Assembly (NCBI GenBank): GCA_905234785.1
Contig: CAJOIP010000004.1
Span: forward strand, 1 to 64,000
Direction: 5' to 3'
Length of the DNA stretch: 64,000 bases
Origin: an uncultured Eggerthellaceae bacterium
GTDB taxonomy: Bacteria > Actinomycetota > Coriobacteriia > Coriobacteriales > Eggerthellaceae
Shown: in pieces, positions 1-9,629 of the stretch
How positions within the stretch are numbered: position 1 is the first letter of the stretch
Layout of the letters: each line of letters begins with the position of its first letter
Position numbers and translations under genes: made by a program
The notes under the pieces: generated by a model
Database searches by the model: none
Seen by the model: the letters and a program-made list of their open reading frames with translations, nothing else
What the model was told of the DNA's origin: nothing

Positions 1-48
1 CCCACCGACGGCGCCCTTTACTGCTTCGTCAGCAGGGATTGCGAGAAG

Positions 49-249
49 ATGAAGCTCTTGCGCTTCGAGACCAACGGCTGGTGCCTCTACTACGTCCGCC
101 TCGCCGAGGGAGGGTTCCGCTGGGTCCACCGCGAGGACGGCGACGTGGCGCTGCAGATCGAGCGCAGGCAGCTGATATGGCTGCTCGACGGCCTCGACTT
201 CGAGCAGCCGCAAGCGCCGCAACCGGTCACCGCCAAGGCGGTCCTCTGA
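49..249 (+). CDS. tnpB: IS66 family accessory protein TnpB (C-terminal part; start may lie upstream of the window)
   Basis: KLLRFETNGWCLYYVRLAEGGFRWV...LDGLDFEQPQ is typical of IS66 Orf2/TnpB. Confidence 0.75.
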   Translation: MKLLRFETNGWCLYYVRLAEGGFRWVHREDGDVALQIERRQLIWLLDGLDFEQPQAPQPVTAKAVL

Positions 250-294
250 CCTAAATATGGTTGTTGACCTGCGGATACATGGGATAATATACCC

Positions 295-2089
295 ATGAGA
301 AAGAAGCCTTCCGCAAACGTTTCCCCCACACCGGAGCAGCAGGTCGCTACGCTGCGCTCGCAACTGGAATCGCTCGCGCGCGACAACGAGGCGCTCGCCG
401 CCGACAACGCCAGGCTGGCCCGCGAGGCCGCCGAGAGCGCGGCGGCGGTGGCCGACATGTCGGCGAAGGTGCAGGACCTCGAGGGCAAGATGGCCCGGCT
501 CGTGGAGATGATGAAGCTCGCCAACATGCGCTTCTTCGGCAGCAAGTCCGAGAAGGTGGTTCCCGAGCAGCTCTCCCTGTTCAACGACGCGGAGGCCGAC
601 GCGGACCCGTCCGTTCCCGAGCCCGGGCTCGCCTGCGGCGGAGATTCCCCCGCGAAGCCCAGGAGGCGGGGCGGAAAGCGCCGCATCGACACGTCCAAGC
701 TCGAGCGCGTCGTCGTCGAGCACGTCATGGAGGACGCGTCCTGCCCGCGCTGCGGGGAGGCCATGTCCGAGATGAAGGTCGAGGTCACCGAGGTCATCCG
801 CCTGGTGCCCGCGCACCTGGTCGTCGAGGAGCACCGCCGCCACGTCTACAGGTGCAAGCCCTGCTGCGACGACAACGCCGCGGGCGGCGAGTCGAAGTCG
901 CAGATCGTGCGCGCCCCGATGCCGGCGCTCACGCCCATCCCCGGCTCGTTCGCGACGGCGTCCATGCTCTCCTACGTGATCAACGCGAAGTACGCCAACT
1001 CCATGCCCTACTACCGGCTCGAGGAGGACTTCCGCAGCATAGGCGCGGAAGTCAGCCGCCAGGACATGGCGAACTGGACGATCAACGCGCACGAGCGGTG
1101 GCTGTCGCTGATACATGCCCGCATGAAGGAGAAGCTCCTGGAATGCAGGTACCTGAACTGCGACGAGTCGGAAGTGCAGGTAGGAGGCCAAGCAGAAGTC
1201 CTACATGTGGCTGTTCAGGAGCGGCCCGCACGAGACGCCCAACTGCATATTCGAATACCACCCGACCCGCTCGGGCGACGTGCCGCGCGCCTTCCTCGGC
1301 GAGGATTGGTCGGGATACCTCACCACCGACGGGTACGAACCCTACTTCAACCTGGGGATAGAGGGCGTCACGAACACGGCGTGCCTCGTGCACGTGCGCC
1401 GCAAGTTCGCCGAGATCGTCAAGGTCGCAGGCGGCGACGCCGTGTGCGAGGGAGCCGATTCGGTCGCCTTGGAGGCCCGCCGCCGCATAGACCGCATGTT
1501 CCGGATCGACTCCAAATTCGACGAGATGGACCCGGAGGCCCGCCGCAAGGCGCGCGAGAAGAAGCTCCGACCACACATGAAATCGTTCAAGGCGTGGGCC
1601 GAGGCGGCGGTCGCGAAAGTCGTGCCGAAGATGCCGCTGCACGACGCGCTGCTCTACGCGCTCAAGTACTGGCCCTACGTCATGAACGTGCTGAAGGACG
1701 GCCGCCTCGGCCTGGACAACAACATCAGCGAGCGCGCCGTCAAGGCCTTCGTCATCGGGAGGAAGAACTGGCTTTTCTCCGATACGACCAGGGGCGCCGA
1801 CGCTTCCGCGGCCATCTACTCGATCGTCGTCACCGCCAAGCTCAACGGGCTCAACCAACGCGCCTACCTCGAATGGCTCCTGACGGAGATGCCCAACGAC
1901 GACGGGCTCGGCGAACCTGGGCGCATCGACCGCTACCTGCCATGGTCCGAAGACGTCCCCGCGAATTGCCGCCTGAGCGCCGAGAGGGCCGAGGAGGCCG
2001 CCGAGATGCCCGACGAGCCGATCGTGGACGCAGAGACCCTGGAAGCGGCGTTGGAAAGCTCCAATAGCTTTACAACCGCCGTCCAATAG
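295..2089 (+). pseudogene. tnpC: IS66 family transposase TnpC, disrupted by a frameshift near 1180-1200
   Basis: N-terminal half in frame 295 up to ECRYLNCDESEVQV; continuation KQKSYMWLFRSGPHETPNCIFEYHPTRSGDV... only in the frame of ORF 1205..2089. The residues expected between EVQV and KQKSYMW are missing. Confidence 0.8.
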
Positions 2090-2136
2090 GATTCCAGTTG
2101 TCACTTGGAATACTCCAATAGCTTTCCAACTACGCG

Positions 2137-2880
2137 GTGGTTTTGGCGCTTACGATGCTCGTGCGGTCGCGGGTCGGCGAGGTGTACATGACCATCGACG
2201 GATTCGAGGAAACGCATAACGCCCGCCGCGTTTCCGCTGTCGGCCTCAACTCAGCCGCCAAGCTGTTCGTGAAGCATGGCATCAAAGCCTCCGCGACCAT
2301 GAACGTCGACAAGGTGAACTGGCCTCAGTTCCACGACCTGCGCGACATGCTGCGCGAGGAAGTGGGAATCGACCTTCATGCTGGGCGCCTGTGCGACTAC
2401 GGCTACTTCTTCGGCACGCGCGACTTCAAGAAGCCCGCCTTCGACTTGTTCGAGCACGACGAGTATTCGCGCCTCGTGCACGACGAGTTCGTCCTCGGGG
2501 GATATGACGCAGAGAAGCTCCGCGACTTGCTCAGCCCGGTTCCGCGGTTCTGCAACGGCCAGCGCCACAACTACTACATCATCGACACGCTAGGCGATGT
2601 GTACATGTGCGATGGCTATATCGGCGAGCAGGACCATGTCGTGTTCAACGTGAAAGACGAGCCGGCGGGCGAGTGCCTTCGCATGGTGAGCCACGACCCG
2701 TACGAAAGCGAACAATGCCGCGCTTGCCACTTGCTTCCCATATGCCAGGGCAACTGCGATTGGGAGCGTCGCGCAACCGGCATGCAGTGCCATCCGCTCT
2801 TGACGACGATGCCCGATTACCTCAACGATTACCGTTCGTGTTTCGGAGAACGAGAAGGCCATTACCAGCGCTTCGCGTAA
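2137..2880 (+). pseudogene. Radical SAM/SPASM domain protein, 5'-truncated next to IS66
   Basis: VYMTIDGFEETHNARR..., CNGQRHNYYIIDTLGDVYMCDGYIG and CRACHLLPICQGNCDWE SPASM-type cysteines; the N-terminal CxxxCxxC radical SAM motif is absent and the IS66 element sits immediately upstream. Confidence 0.7.
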
Positions 2881-2932
2881 CATGGCAACTGATCGGTCTT
2901 TGGCAAACCGCCGTTACTCCATCGGGGAAGCG

Positions 2933-2952
2933 AAGGCCTGATGACAGGCCTT
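2933..2952 (+). terminator. Possible terminator hairpin after the radical SAM fragment
   Basis: AAGGCCTG-ATGA-CAGGCCTT perfect 8-bp stem; no clear U-tract. Confidence 0.3.
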
Positions 2953-3697
2953 ACGAGATCAAGAACCGTTAATCAGCATTACTTGGTTTCATATATCACA
3001 ACTTTACATAACGTAGATTATCAGAAATACGTAACATAAAAGTCTTTGCGTGAATGGTAGCTCGGATTGGCCTACGAACGGTTTAAACGCATTTTACATC
3101 ACGTTATTGTTGCTGTTCTTAGGTTCTCTCCCTTGTGGTTGATTCCCACATGCTTCCAGCTATTCATTCCTCGCATTCATATCTCTAAGGTTTGCTGTAA
3201 ATCTCTTAACTTTCAAACTGTTAGATTCAAGCATTCGCTCATACAGTCGATATTTATGCTTCGTGCAGCAAATTTTAAGTTTCATGCAGCGATATCGGCT
3301 CCATGTGTATCAATCTTTCTTGAATTGTTGGAATACGGTGCACATGTGCATCGTATCTATCATTTTCGATATACATGGACCTGATATGGCTGCATGAAAA
3401 TCGAAAAATGCTGCAAATGGCCTATTACGGGCAAGAAATAACTTTGAAGCGCTCGATTTCACGATATCTTAGTCGACTGTGGTTGAAAACGGGCCTTAGA
3501 ATGGCTCTCAGCGATTTTAAGCCTATGACCTGCTGAAACACATACATCACTATCGAATTATCTCGAAAGAAGAACGGAAATGACCGTTCAGGGGCATAAT
3601 GTGCCGCTCGTGCATTCCATAGCAATTCGCTTCGTTGACTTGGAATGCGTTCGGCTCAAGAATCGAAGCGTTAAACATGCGCATGAAAGGAACTGAC

Positions 3698-4072
3698 ATG
3701 AAGATCGCCATCCCAAGCGAGACAGCTGAAGGACTTGCTTCTGCGAGAAGCGGGCATTTCGGGCATACGCCGTATTTCACGATTGTCGAATACGATGACG
3801 GTATGAACATCGTCTCGGCAGAGCCGGTCAAGAACGTCGATCATGACCAATACGGGTGCGGCGGCGTTATTCAGTACGTGCTGGGGCTTGGCGTCGATGG
3901 AATCCTGACTGCCGGCATGGGCATGCCGCCGCTGATGCGGTTCACGGAAAACGGCGTGACCGTGTACGGCGAATTCCAGACGCCGAATGTCGGAGACGTC
4001 GCGAAGCTATTTGCCGAAGGCCGCGTCGAGCGCATGTCGCCCGAAGACGCCTGCAACCACCATAACCATTAG
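3698..4072 (+). CDS. NifB/NifX-type dinitrogenase iron-molybdenum cofactor biosynthesis family protein
   Basis: MKIAIPSE...SGHFGHTPYFTIVEYD...YGCGGVIQYVLGLGVDGILTAGMG...; RBS GAAAGGA upstream of ATG 3698. Confidence 0.85.
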   Translation: MKIAIPSETAEGLASARSGHFGHTPYFTIVEYDDGMNIVSAEPVKNVDHDQYGCGGVIQYVLGLGVDGILTAGMGMPPLMRFTENGVTVYGEFQTPNVGDVAKLFAEGRVERMSPEDACNHHNH

Positions 4073-4100
4073 AACGCGCGAAACTTCACCCCGTTAGCAA

Positions 4101-4167
4101 AGGAGCCAGCTGACGTTCGCATCAGCCGGCTCCTATGTTCGATGTTGTTCGATTTAAAAATCGAACA
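4101..4167. terminator. Convergent terminator region with two inverted repeats
   Basis: AGGAGCCAGCTGA...TCAGCCGGCTCCT and TGTTCGATTT-AA-AAATCGAACA between convergent genes. Confidence 0.6.
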
Positions 4168-4173
4168 TATGTA

Positions 4174-4887
4174 TTATACGCTATAACCGGTCTTCAGGAG
4201 CTCTTGGGCTTCGTCGTACGTGACCCAGCCGTCAGGTAGCTCCACGTTTTCATGCTCATGGCACGCCGTGCAAACGATCGTGGACGCACGATGTCCCTTA
4301 TGGCAATCGTTGCATTCGAGCGAAAGCGCCTGATGATGCTGTTCATGCGGGTTGAACGCGCGGCTCGAAGTCGACTGGGCGAGCTTGGCGTAGCTCAGCT
4401 GCCCATCGTCACCGAGCAAGTACACATGGCAGTTCTCGTTCGCGCAGAAGCTCTCCCCTGTCTTGCCGTCCCACGACTGAAGGCCCGAAAGCGTTCGCTC
4501 GTTACGCGGCATAGGGTAGTTGCCTGTGACATAGTTCATGCCGTCGTGCGCGAGTTCCACGAAGTTCGGGACATGGCAATCGACGCACACGATCTCCGGC
4601 TTCGCAGTCGACTTGGTGTTGCGGTGCAGCACGGCCATCATGGCGTTGGTGTTCGAAACCTCGTTGCCGTACTTATCGGTTCCCGCGACACCTTGCTCTT
4701 GCATGTAGTTGTCGACATAGGTGCCTTCGATATGGCACATGGTCGAGCAGAAGCTCGGCTGTTCGTGCCAGATCATCATGCCGGCGCCAACCGCCACGAG
4801 CACGACGACGATGACGCCGACAATGGCGAGTTTCTTATGGCCCTTTTTCTTGGGGGCCGGCTGATTGTCTTTTCGTTCTTCGCTCAT
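4174..4887 (-). CDS. nrfH: Cytochrome c nitrite reductase small subunit NrfH (NapC/NirT family)
   Basis: Single N-terminal TM and Cys-His motifs CSTMCH, CVDCH, CANENCH, CNDCH, CTACH; next to nrfA. Start at MSEERK after AAGGAG. Confidence 0.85.
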   Translation of the reverse strand: MSEERKDNQPAPKKKGHKKLAIVGVIVVVLVAVGAGMMIWHEQPSFCSTMCHIEGTYVDNYMQEQGVAGTDKYGNEVSNTNAMMAVLHRNTKSTAKPEIVCVDCHVPNFVELAHDGMNYVTGNYPMPRNERTLSGLQSWDGKTGESFCANENCHVYLLGDDGQLSYAKLAQSTSSRAFNPHEQHHQALSLECNDCHKGHRASTIVCTACHEHENVELPDGWVTYDEAQELLKTGYSV

Positions 4888-4920
4888 GCCGCGCTCCTTC
4901 CGACACGTCAAAAGGGAATT

Positions 4921-6396
4921 TTACGCGGCTACCGAAGACATGCCAAGCAGGGCGTCGGCTTCGTCAAGGAGCTCGTTGCCCTTGTCGAGGCAGTAACGGT
5001 AGTACGTCGGGTTGTGGGCTCCTTCGCTGTTTTCAGCAGCAGCAAGGTTCCAGTAGTAGCATGACGCGCGCTGCAGCCATTGCAAGCGCTCGAGCGTTGC
5101 GGAGTCAATGCCGTTTTTGGCGGCAAAATCAGCATCGAGCGTAAGGACCTTCTCGCCGTCCTTGTCTTGCTCGGTGGCCACCTTCGTCTCGAGGTTCTTG
5201 ATGTAGCGCTCGCAGCGCTCTCCGAGCTTCGTCGTGGCGGGGTCGATCTCGTTTTGCCAAGCGCGGACCTCGGCCTTGATGTCGGCGTGGCATGTGCTGC
5301 AGTCGCGGTCGATGAGCTCTTGGTTGTCGAGCGGGCTGACCCACTCGTGGCTGGCGTACGTCGTGCCGTCAGCGGCGGTCGTGGTGGCCATGTGGCAATC
5401 GTTGCAGTCGTAACCGAGGTTCTGCATATGCGAGCCCTGGGGCAGGATCTCGTTGTCGCCGCCGTAGACGAACTCGTATTCGGCATGGCGGATGGCGAGC
5501 ATCTTGGCGCCGGTGGAAGCATACGTCCAGTCGACGAAATCGTGGTCGTCATACCACTGGAGGGCCTTTTCAGGAACCATGTCGCTACGCCCGTTGTCGT
5601 ACGGGCTCGTGGGAATGGAGGTGCCGGGTGCCATGGAGTAGTCGCAATGGCACTGGCCGCAAACCTCGCCGTTGATGGTGTTGCCGGCGTCGTCGCCCAT
5701 CGAGCGGACCCACTCGGCGCGATCGACTTCGAGGTACACCTCGCCGTTCAACATGGGCGTGTTGGCATGGCAGCTGGCGCAGCTGATGTTCTCGTCGAGG
5801 TCCCCGATGACCTCGTTGAACGGCAGGGCATGCACGCGCTCGCCTTCCATGTCGACCAGGTTCGAGTACTGCGGCGACTTGCAGGTGATGCAAGCAGCCT
5901 TGGTTTTCGTGCCGTCGGCGACGCGGCCGTTATGCGTGACCGTCCAAAGCGAGTAGACATGGCTTGCGGGTTCGGTGTAGTACTTGGCATAACCATAGCC
6001 CTTGCCGAGCGTCTTGATTTCGGGATTGGTCTCGAGATAGTCCATCTTGTTTGCATCGGCGTACTCGTAATCCTCGGGAAGCGCGCTCGTCACGTCCTCT
6101 GTTTCAGAAGCATAGCCTTCCGCGCAATACGGGTTCTCGAGGTAATCCGTTGCAGGAGGTGTGTTCGAGGCGTTGGCGAGATACGACTCATACTCGTATG
6201 GGTACGCCTCGGCCCATTGTGCCGCCTTGACCACTCCGTATTTGTCAGGCGTGGGCGTAATGTCGGCCTGGGCGACGTTTGGCGTGGGGTTTCCGACCTG
6301 AGTCGTGTTCGCCTTGGGAGCGCACGCGGCAAACCCTGCGACCACTGCCACGATGGCCACAACGCATACCGTGATTACGAGCTTCTTGTTCTTCAT
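4921..6396 (-). CDS. nrfA: Ammonia-forming cytochrome c nitrite reductase NrfA
   Basis: Signal peptide with a cysteine near the end of the hydrophobic stretch (VAGFAACAPK), CITCK active-site heme plus CASCH, CGQCH, CNDCH, CSTCH. Confidence 0.95.
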   Translation of the reverse strand: MKNKKLVITVCVVAIVAVVAGFAACAPKANTTQVGNPTPNVAQADITPTPDKYGVVKAAQWAEAYPYEYESYLANASNTPPATDYLENPYCAEGYASETEDVTSALPEDYEYADANKMDYLETNPEIKTLGKGYGYAKYYTEPASHVYSLWTVTHNGRVADGTKTKAACITCKSPQYSNLVDMEGERVHALPFNEVIGDLDENISCASCHANTPMLNGEVYLEVDRAEWVRSMGDDAGNTINGEVCGQCHCDYSMAPGTSIPTSPYDNGRSDMVPEKALQWYDDHDFVDWTYASTGAKMLAIRHAEYEFVYGGDNEILPQGSHMQNLGYDCNDCHMATTTAADGTTYASHEWVSPLDNQELIDRDCSTCHADIKAEVRAWQNEIDPATTKLGERCERYIKNLETKVATEQDKDGEKVLTLDADFAAKNGIDSATLERLQWLQRASCYYWNLAAAENSEGAHNPTYYRYCLDKGNELLDEADALLGMSSVAA

Positions 6397-6571
6397 GGAA
6401 GGCCCTCTCTCGTGAACCTATACCCAGATATGAGCATTCTATGACGGCGATAACAATTGGGAAATATACACTTTGCGGCCAAAAAGTCAGGACACTTTTG
6501 ACCTGCATACTCGCCTAAACTGTATTGCAAGTTAAAGCGATAACAATACGTATTCGTTTCGAAGAGGATCG

Positions 6572-7819
6572 GTGCCAATGCCATCGCTCGACAGGAACAG
6601 CCCGGTTCCGTACTACCAGCAGGTATACGAGCAGATATCTGAAGGTATCGAGAGCGGCGTTTACCCAGCTGGGAAAAGGCTGCCCTCCATCCGTGAATGC
6701 GCGCGCGAGCTCGGCGTTTCCAACACGACGATAGAGCTTGCCTATCAGCGGCTCGTCGAAGAGGGCTACATCGAAGCTAAGCGCGGTAGCGGATTCACGA
6801 TTTGCGAAATCGGCATTGGCCCCGATAAAGCGTTCGCGGAGTATTCGGAGGAATACCGGCAGGAGCGCGAGAAACTCGAAGCGCACTCGCGCGAACTGTC
6901 TCGGCAGGCGAAGCCGACGTTCGATTTCGCCTATGACTCCGTCGACGCATCGACGTTTCCCTTCAATGCCTGGGCGCGCAAATGCCGAGACGTGTTTTTC
7001 AGCGAAGGCGCTCAAGCGGCATGCTTGCACAACGACCGTCAGGGCCTCGCGGATCTGCGCGAGCAGATTTCGCATTACCTGCAAAGCGAGTACGGGGTTA
7101 CCTGCACGCCTGAGCAAGTGCTCGTCATGCCGACGACAAAAGACCTTGTTACAGAGATAACCATGTTGTTCGATCCCGAGGACACCGTTGTGGCCATGGA
7201 AGAGCCCGGCTACGACGAGGTCGGAAAGCGCATGCGCGAACGGGGGTGCGACGTGCGCTTGGTGCCCGTTTGCCCCTACCCTGCCGAAGAGGAAGCCGAA
7301 AAGCTCTTGCAGGGCGTATCGCTTTTATTCGCCACGCCCGCATGCCAGTTCCCAACGAACCACGTCATGCCCATCGATATGCGAAAGTCGCTTGTAACGT
7401 GGGCTAGCGAACACGGCGCCTACGTAATAGACGATGAATACGGATGGGAGTTTCAGTCGGGTGTAGCGCGCATGCCGTCGTTGGCGGCCCTCGACGACGC
7501 CGGACACGTCATCACCATTGGAACGTTCTCGAACTCGTTTACGCCGGCTGTAAGCCTCAGCTATGCCACGTTGCCGCCGAAGCTCATGCTGAAATGGCGC
7601 GAAACGCGCCGCGATGCGCATACTCAGGTTCCGTGGCAGACGCAAGCTGCGATGGCGCAATTCATGTCAGAAGGCCATTGGCGCACGCACATCCGCAAGC
7701 TGAGGACCTCGGTGCTGAACAAGCGCGAAAGGGTCCTGAAGGCGATTCGAGGGCATATGGGCGATGCGGTCGATGAGGTTATGCTGGCATATCCGCCGAG
7801 AGAATCGATGCAGGCATAA
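6572..7819 (+). CDS. MocR-type GntR/aminotransferase-like transcriptional regulator (likely C-terminally frameshifted)
   Basis: wHTH PLDRNSPVPYYQQVYEQISEGIESGVYPAGKRLPSIRECARELGVSNTTIELAYQRLVEEGYIEAKRGSGF followed by a PLP aminotransferase fold. Confidence 0.85.
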   Translation: MPMPSLDRNSPVPYYQQVYEQISEGIESGVYPAGKRLPSIRECARELGVSNTTIELAYQRLVEEGYIEAKRGSGFTICEIGIGPDKAFAEYSEEYRQEREKLEAHSRELSRQAKPTFDFAYDSVDASTFPFNAWARKCRDVFFSEGAQAACLHNDRQGLADLREQISHYLQSEYGVTCTPEQVLVMPTTKDLVTEITMLFDPEDTVVAMEEPGYDEVGKRMRERGCDVRLVPVCPYPAEEEAEKLLQGVSLLFATPACQFPTNHVMPIDMRKSLVTWASEHGAYVIDDEYGWEFQSGVARMPSLAALDDAGHVITIGTFSNSFTPAVSLSYATLPPKLMLKWRETRRDAHTQVPWQTQAAMAQFMSEGHWRTHIRKLRTSVLNKRERVLKAIRGHMGDAVDEVMLAYPPRESMQA

Positions 7820-7847
7820 AGGCCCTGGCAGAAGCGTGGGATGTGTA

Positions 7848-7911
7848 GCAATCAATCACCTCGGAGGAAACTGATTATGAATAATCAGTTTCCTCCGAGG
7901 TGATTGATTGC
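7848..7911. repeat. Perfect 31-bp-arm palindrome (bidirectional terminator or inserted palindromic element)
   Basis: GCAATCAATCACCTCGGAGGAAACTGATTAT-GA-ATAATCAGTTTCCTCCGAGGTGATTGATTGC between convergent genes. Confidence 0.85.
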
Positions 7912-7921
7912 CCGAACGGCG

Positions 7922-8104
7922 CTATTCCGTTTTCTTCGCAATGGCCTCTTCGAGCAGGGCCATTTGCTCTTCGGTCTTCTTCAGGCCGCGCACGACGATG
8001 ATGACGTACACGAGCAACGCGAGCCACACGATGGCGTACGCGCCGATGATGAACGGGGCCGACGGGATGACGGTGCTGTACATGTCTGCAAGAATCGGGT
8101 TCAT
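7922..8104 (-). CDS. CcmD-like small membrane protein
   Basis: 60 aa, one TM followed by a charged tail (VRGLKKTEEQMALLEEAIAKK), immediately downstream of ccmC. Confidence 0.6.
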   Translation of the reverse strand: MNPILADMYSTVIPSAPFIIGAYAIVWLALLVYVIIVVRGLKKTEEQMALLEEAIAKKTE

Positions 8105-8143
8105 TATGATTCCCTTCCTAACGTGGTGGGTAAACGTGCCGGG

Positions 8144-8911
8144 TTAATCTTCAAGCTGGTCTTTAAGGGCCTGCATGCGCTCGGCCAGTCGCAGTTGGCG
8201 GAAGCGCAGGCGGTAGAGCGCGAACGCGACGAGCAGCATGCCCACCATGATGAGCGCCACGGTGAGCGCCATGTCGGGCGCCATGCCGCCTTCGCGCGTG
8301 ACGACTGGGTGGATGCTCGACGGGATGAGCCGCGTGATCATGAAGCAGATGGGCACGTCGACGAGCGCGATGATGCTGATGACGCCCGAATACGTCGCGC
8401 GGCGCTCGGGGTCGTCCACCGCGTTTCGCAGCACGAAGTACGCGATGACGATGAGCATGAGGATGAGGTACGTCGTCAGGCGCGGCTCCCATGTCCACCA
8501 CACGCCCCATTCGAAGCGCGTCCACAAATCGCCTGTCACCATGGTGAAGATGACGAACAGCAGCGCCACCTCCATGGCCGCGCGCGAGCACGTGTCGAAG
8601 CGCGCCTCACGCGTCATGAGGAAGCGGATGCCGTAGTACACCGCAAGGATGAGCGCAACGAACGACACGATGGCCACGGGCATGTGGAAGTAGAAGATCT
8701 TCTGGCTTAAGAGCTGCTGGTTCGTCACCATGTTGTCGCCGACGAGTTGCGGCGTGCTGAGCGCGGCCCCGTTCACGGGCGCGGCGTACAGAAACGCCAT
8801 GAGGAACCCAACCGTGGTGAGCACCGCGCCGGCGACGAGCGCGGGCAAAAGCACCTTGTCGGGCCACTGCCCGGCTTCGGGCGCCGTTACCTTCTTCCTG
8901 GCTTTTTCCAT
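8144..8911 (-). CDS. ccmC: Cytochrome c biogenesis heme transporter CcmC
   Basis: Six-TM protein with WGVWWTWEPRLTT heme-handling motif. Confidence 0.9.
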   Translation of the reverse strand: MEKARKKVTAPEAGQWPDKVLLPALVAGAVLTTVGFLMAFLYAAPVNGAALSTPQLVGDNMVTNQQLLSQKIFYFHMPVAIVSFVALILAVYYGIRFLMTREARFDTCSRAAMEVALLFVIFTMVTGDLWTRFEWGVWWTWEPRLTTYLILMLIVIAYFVLRNAVDDPERRATYSGVISIIALVDVPICFMITRLIPSSIHPVVTREGGMAPDMALTVALIMVGMLLVAFALYRLRFRQLRLAERMQALKDQLED

Positions 8912-8924
8912 CCTTCGATCCTTT

Positions 8925-9629
8925 CTACGCCGATACGACGAAATCGTAGAGAACCCAGCAGACGAGCAGCATGACGATGTCGTAGCCGCACGCGAGCACG
9001 AGCGGCATGACGTAGAAGTCGGTCCAGAACTCGGTGCCCGTGATGGCGGCCGTCGTCGCCGTCACGCATGCGTAGAGCAGCGGGTAGATGATGGGAATGA
9101 ACAGCACGGCCAGAAGCACGTCCTTCGAGCCCGTGTTGATGGTGATGGTCGAGAGCATGGTGCCGATGCCCGCCATGCCGACAGTTCCGACGAGAAGCGG
9201 CACCACGATGGCCGGCAACGTGGGCGCCGCAGGTTCGCCCGTCATGAAGAAGAAGTAGAAGAGCGGCACGGCGATGACCTCGACCGCGAGCATAAACAGG
9301 ATGTTCGCGGTGGCCTTGGCGAGGTACACCACCGATCGGTCGAGCGGCACGAGCAAGATGCCCTCGAGGCAGCCCTGCTCCTTCTCGTGCGCGAACGAGC
9401 GCCCGAGGCCGAGAAGCGACGTGAACACGATGAGCACCCACAGCAGCCCGCCGCCCATGTGCGCGATGTCGATGCCGCGCGCCGTGAGCGCGAGCGCGGC
9501 GCCGTACACGATGATGACGAGGAGCGCGTAGATGCCCATGGAGGTGAGCATCTCGCGCGTGCGGAACTCCTGGCGCAGGTCCTTTTTCAGCAACGTGACG
9601 TACTGCCTAAACGTCGAGGGCGTGTTCAT
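8925..9629 (-). CDS. ccmB: Heme exporter permease CcmB
   Basis: Multi-TM CcmB-like sequence between ccmA and ccmC. Confidence 0.85.
   Translation of the reverse strand: MNTPSTFRQYVTLLKKDLRQEFRTREMLTSMGIYALLVIIVYGAALALTARGIDIAHMGGGLLWVLIVFTSLLGLGRSFAHEKEQGCLEGILLVPLDRSVVYLAKATANILFMLAVEVIAVPLFYFFFMTGEPAAPTLPAIVVPLLVGTVGMAGIGTMLSTITINTGSKDVLLAVLFIPIIYPLLYACVTATTAAITGTEFWTDFYVMPLVLACGYDIVMLLVCWVLYDFVVSA

Larger units (their letters stand above)
1..2136 (+). mobile_element. IS66-family insertion sequence, partial (left end outside window), frameshifted transposase
   Basis: TnpB-like C-terminus followed by IS66 TnpC-type protein with zinc-finger-like CPRCGEAM, DDE-type core and C-terminal IS66 domain. 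Right boundary lies somewhere in 2090-2136. Confidence 0.8.

Noticed and set aside
3067-3384. 105-aa ORF in the AT-rich intergenic island
   Set aside because: No RBS, no family resemblance, arises in AT-rich non-coding-looking sequence.
3698-4072. Evidence of nitrogen fixation from the NifX/NifB-like protein
   Set aside because: Stand-alone NifX/NifB-type domains are common in anaerobes without nitrogenase, and no nif genes are present here.
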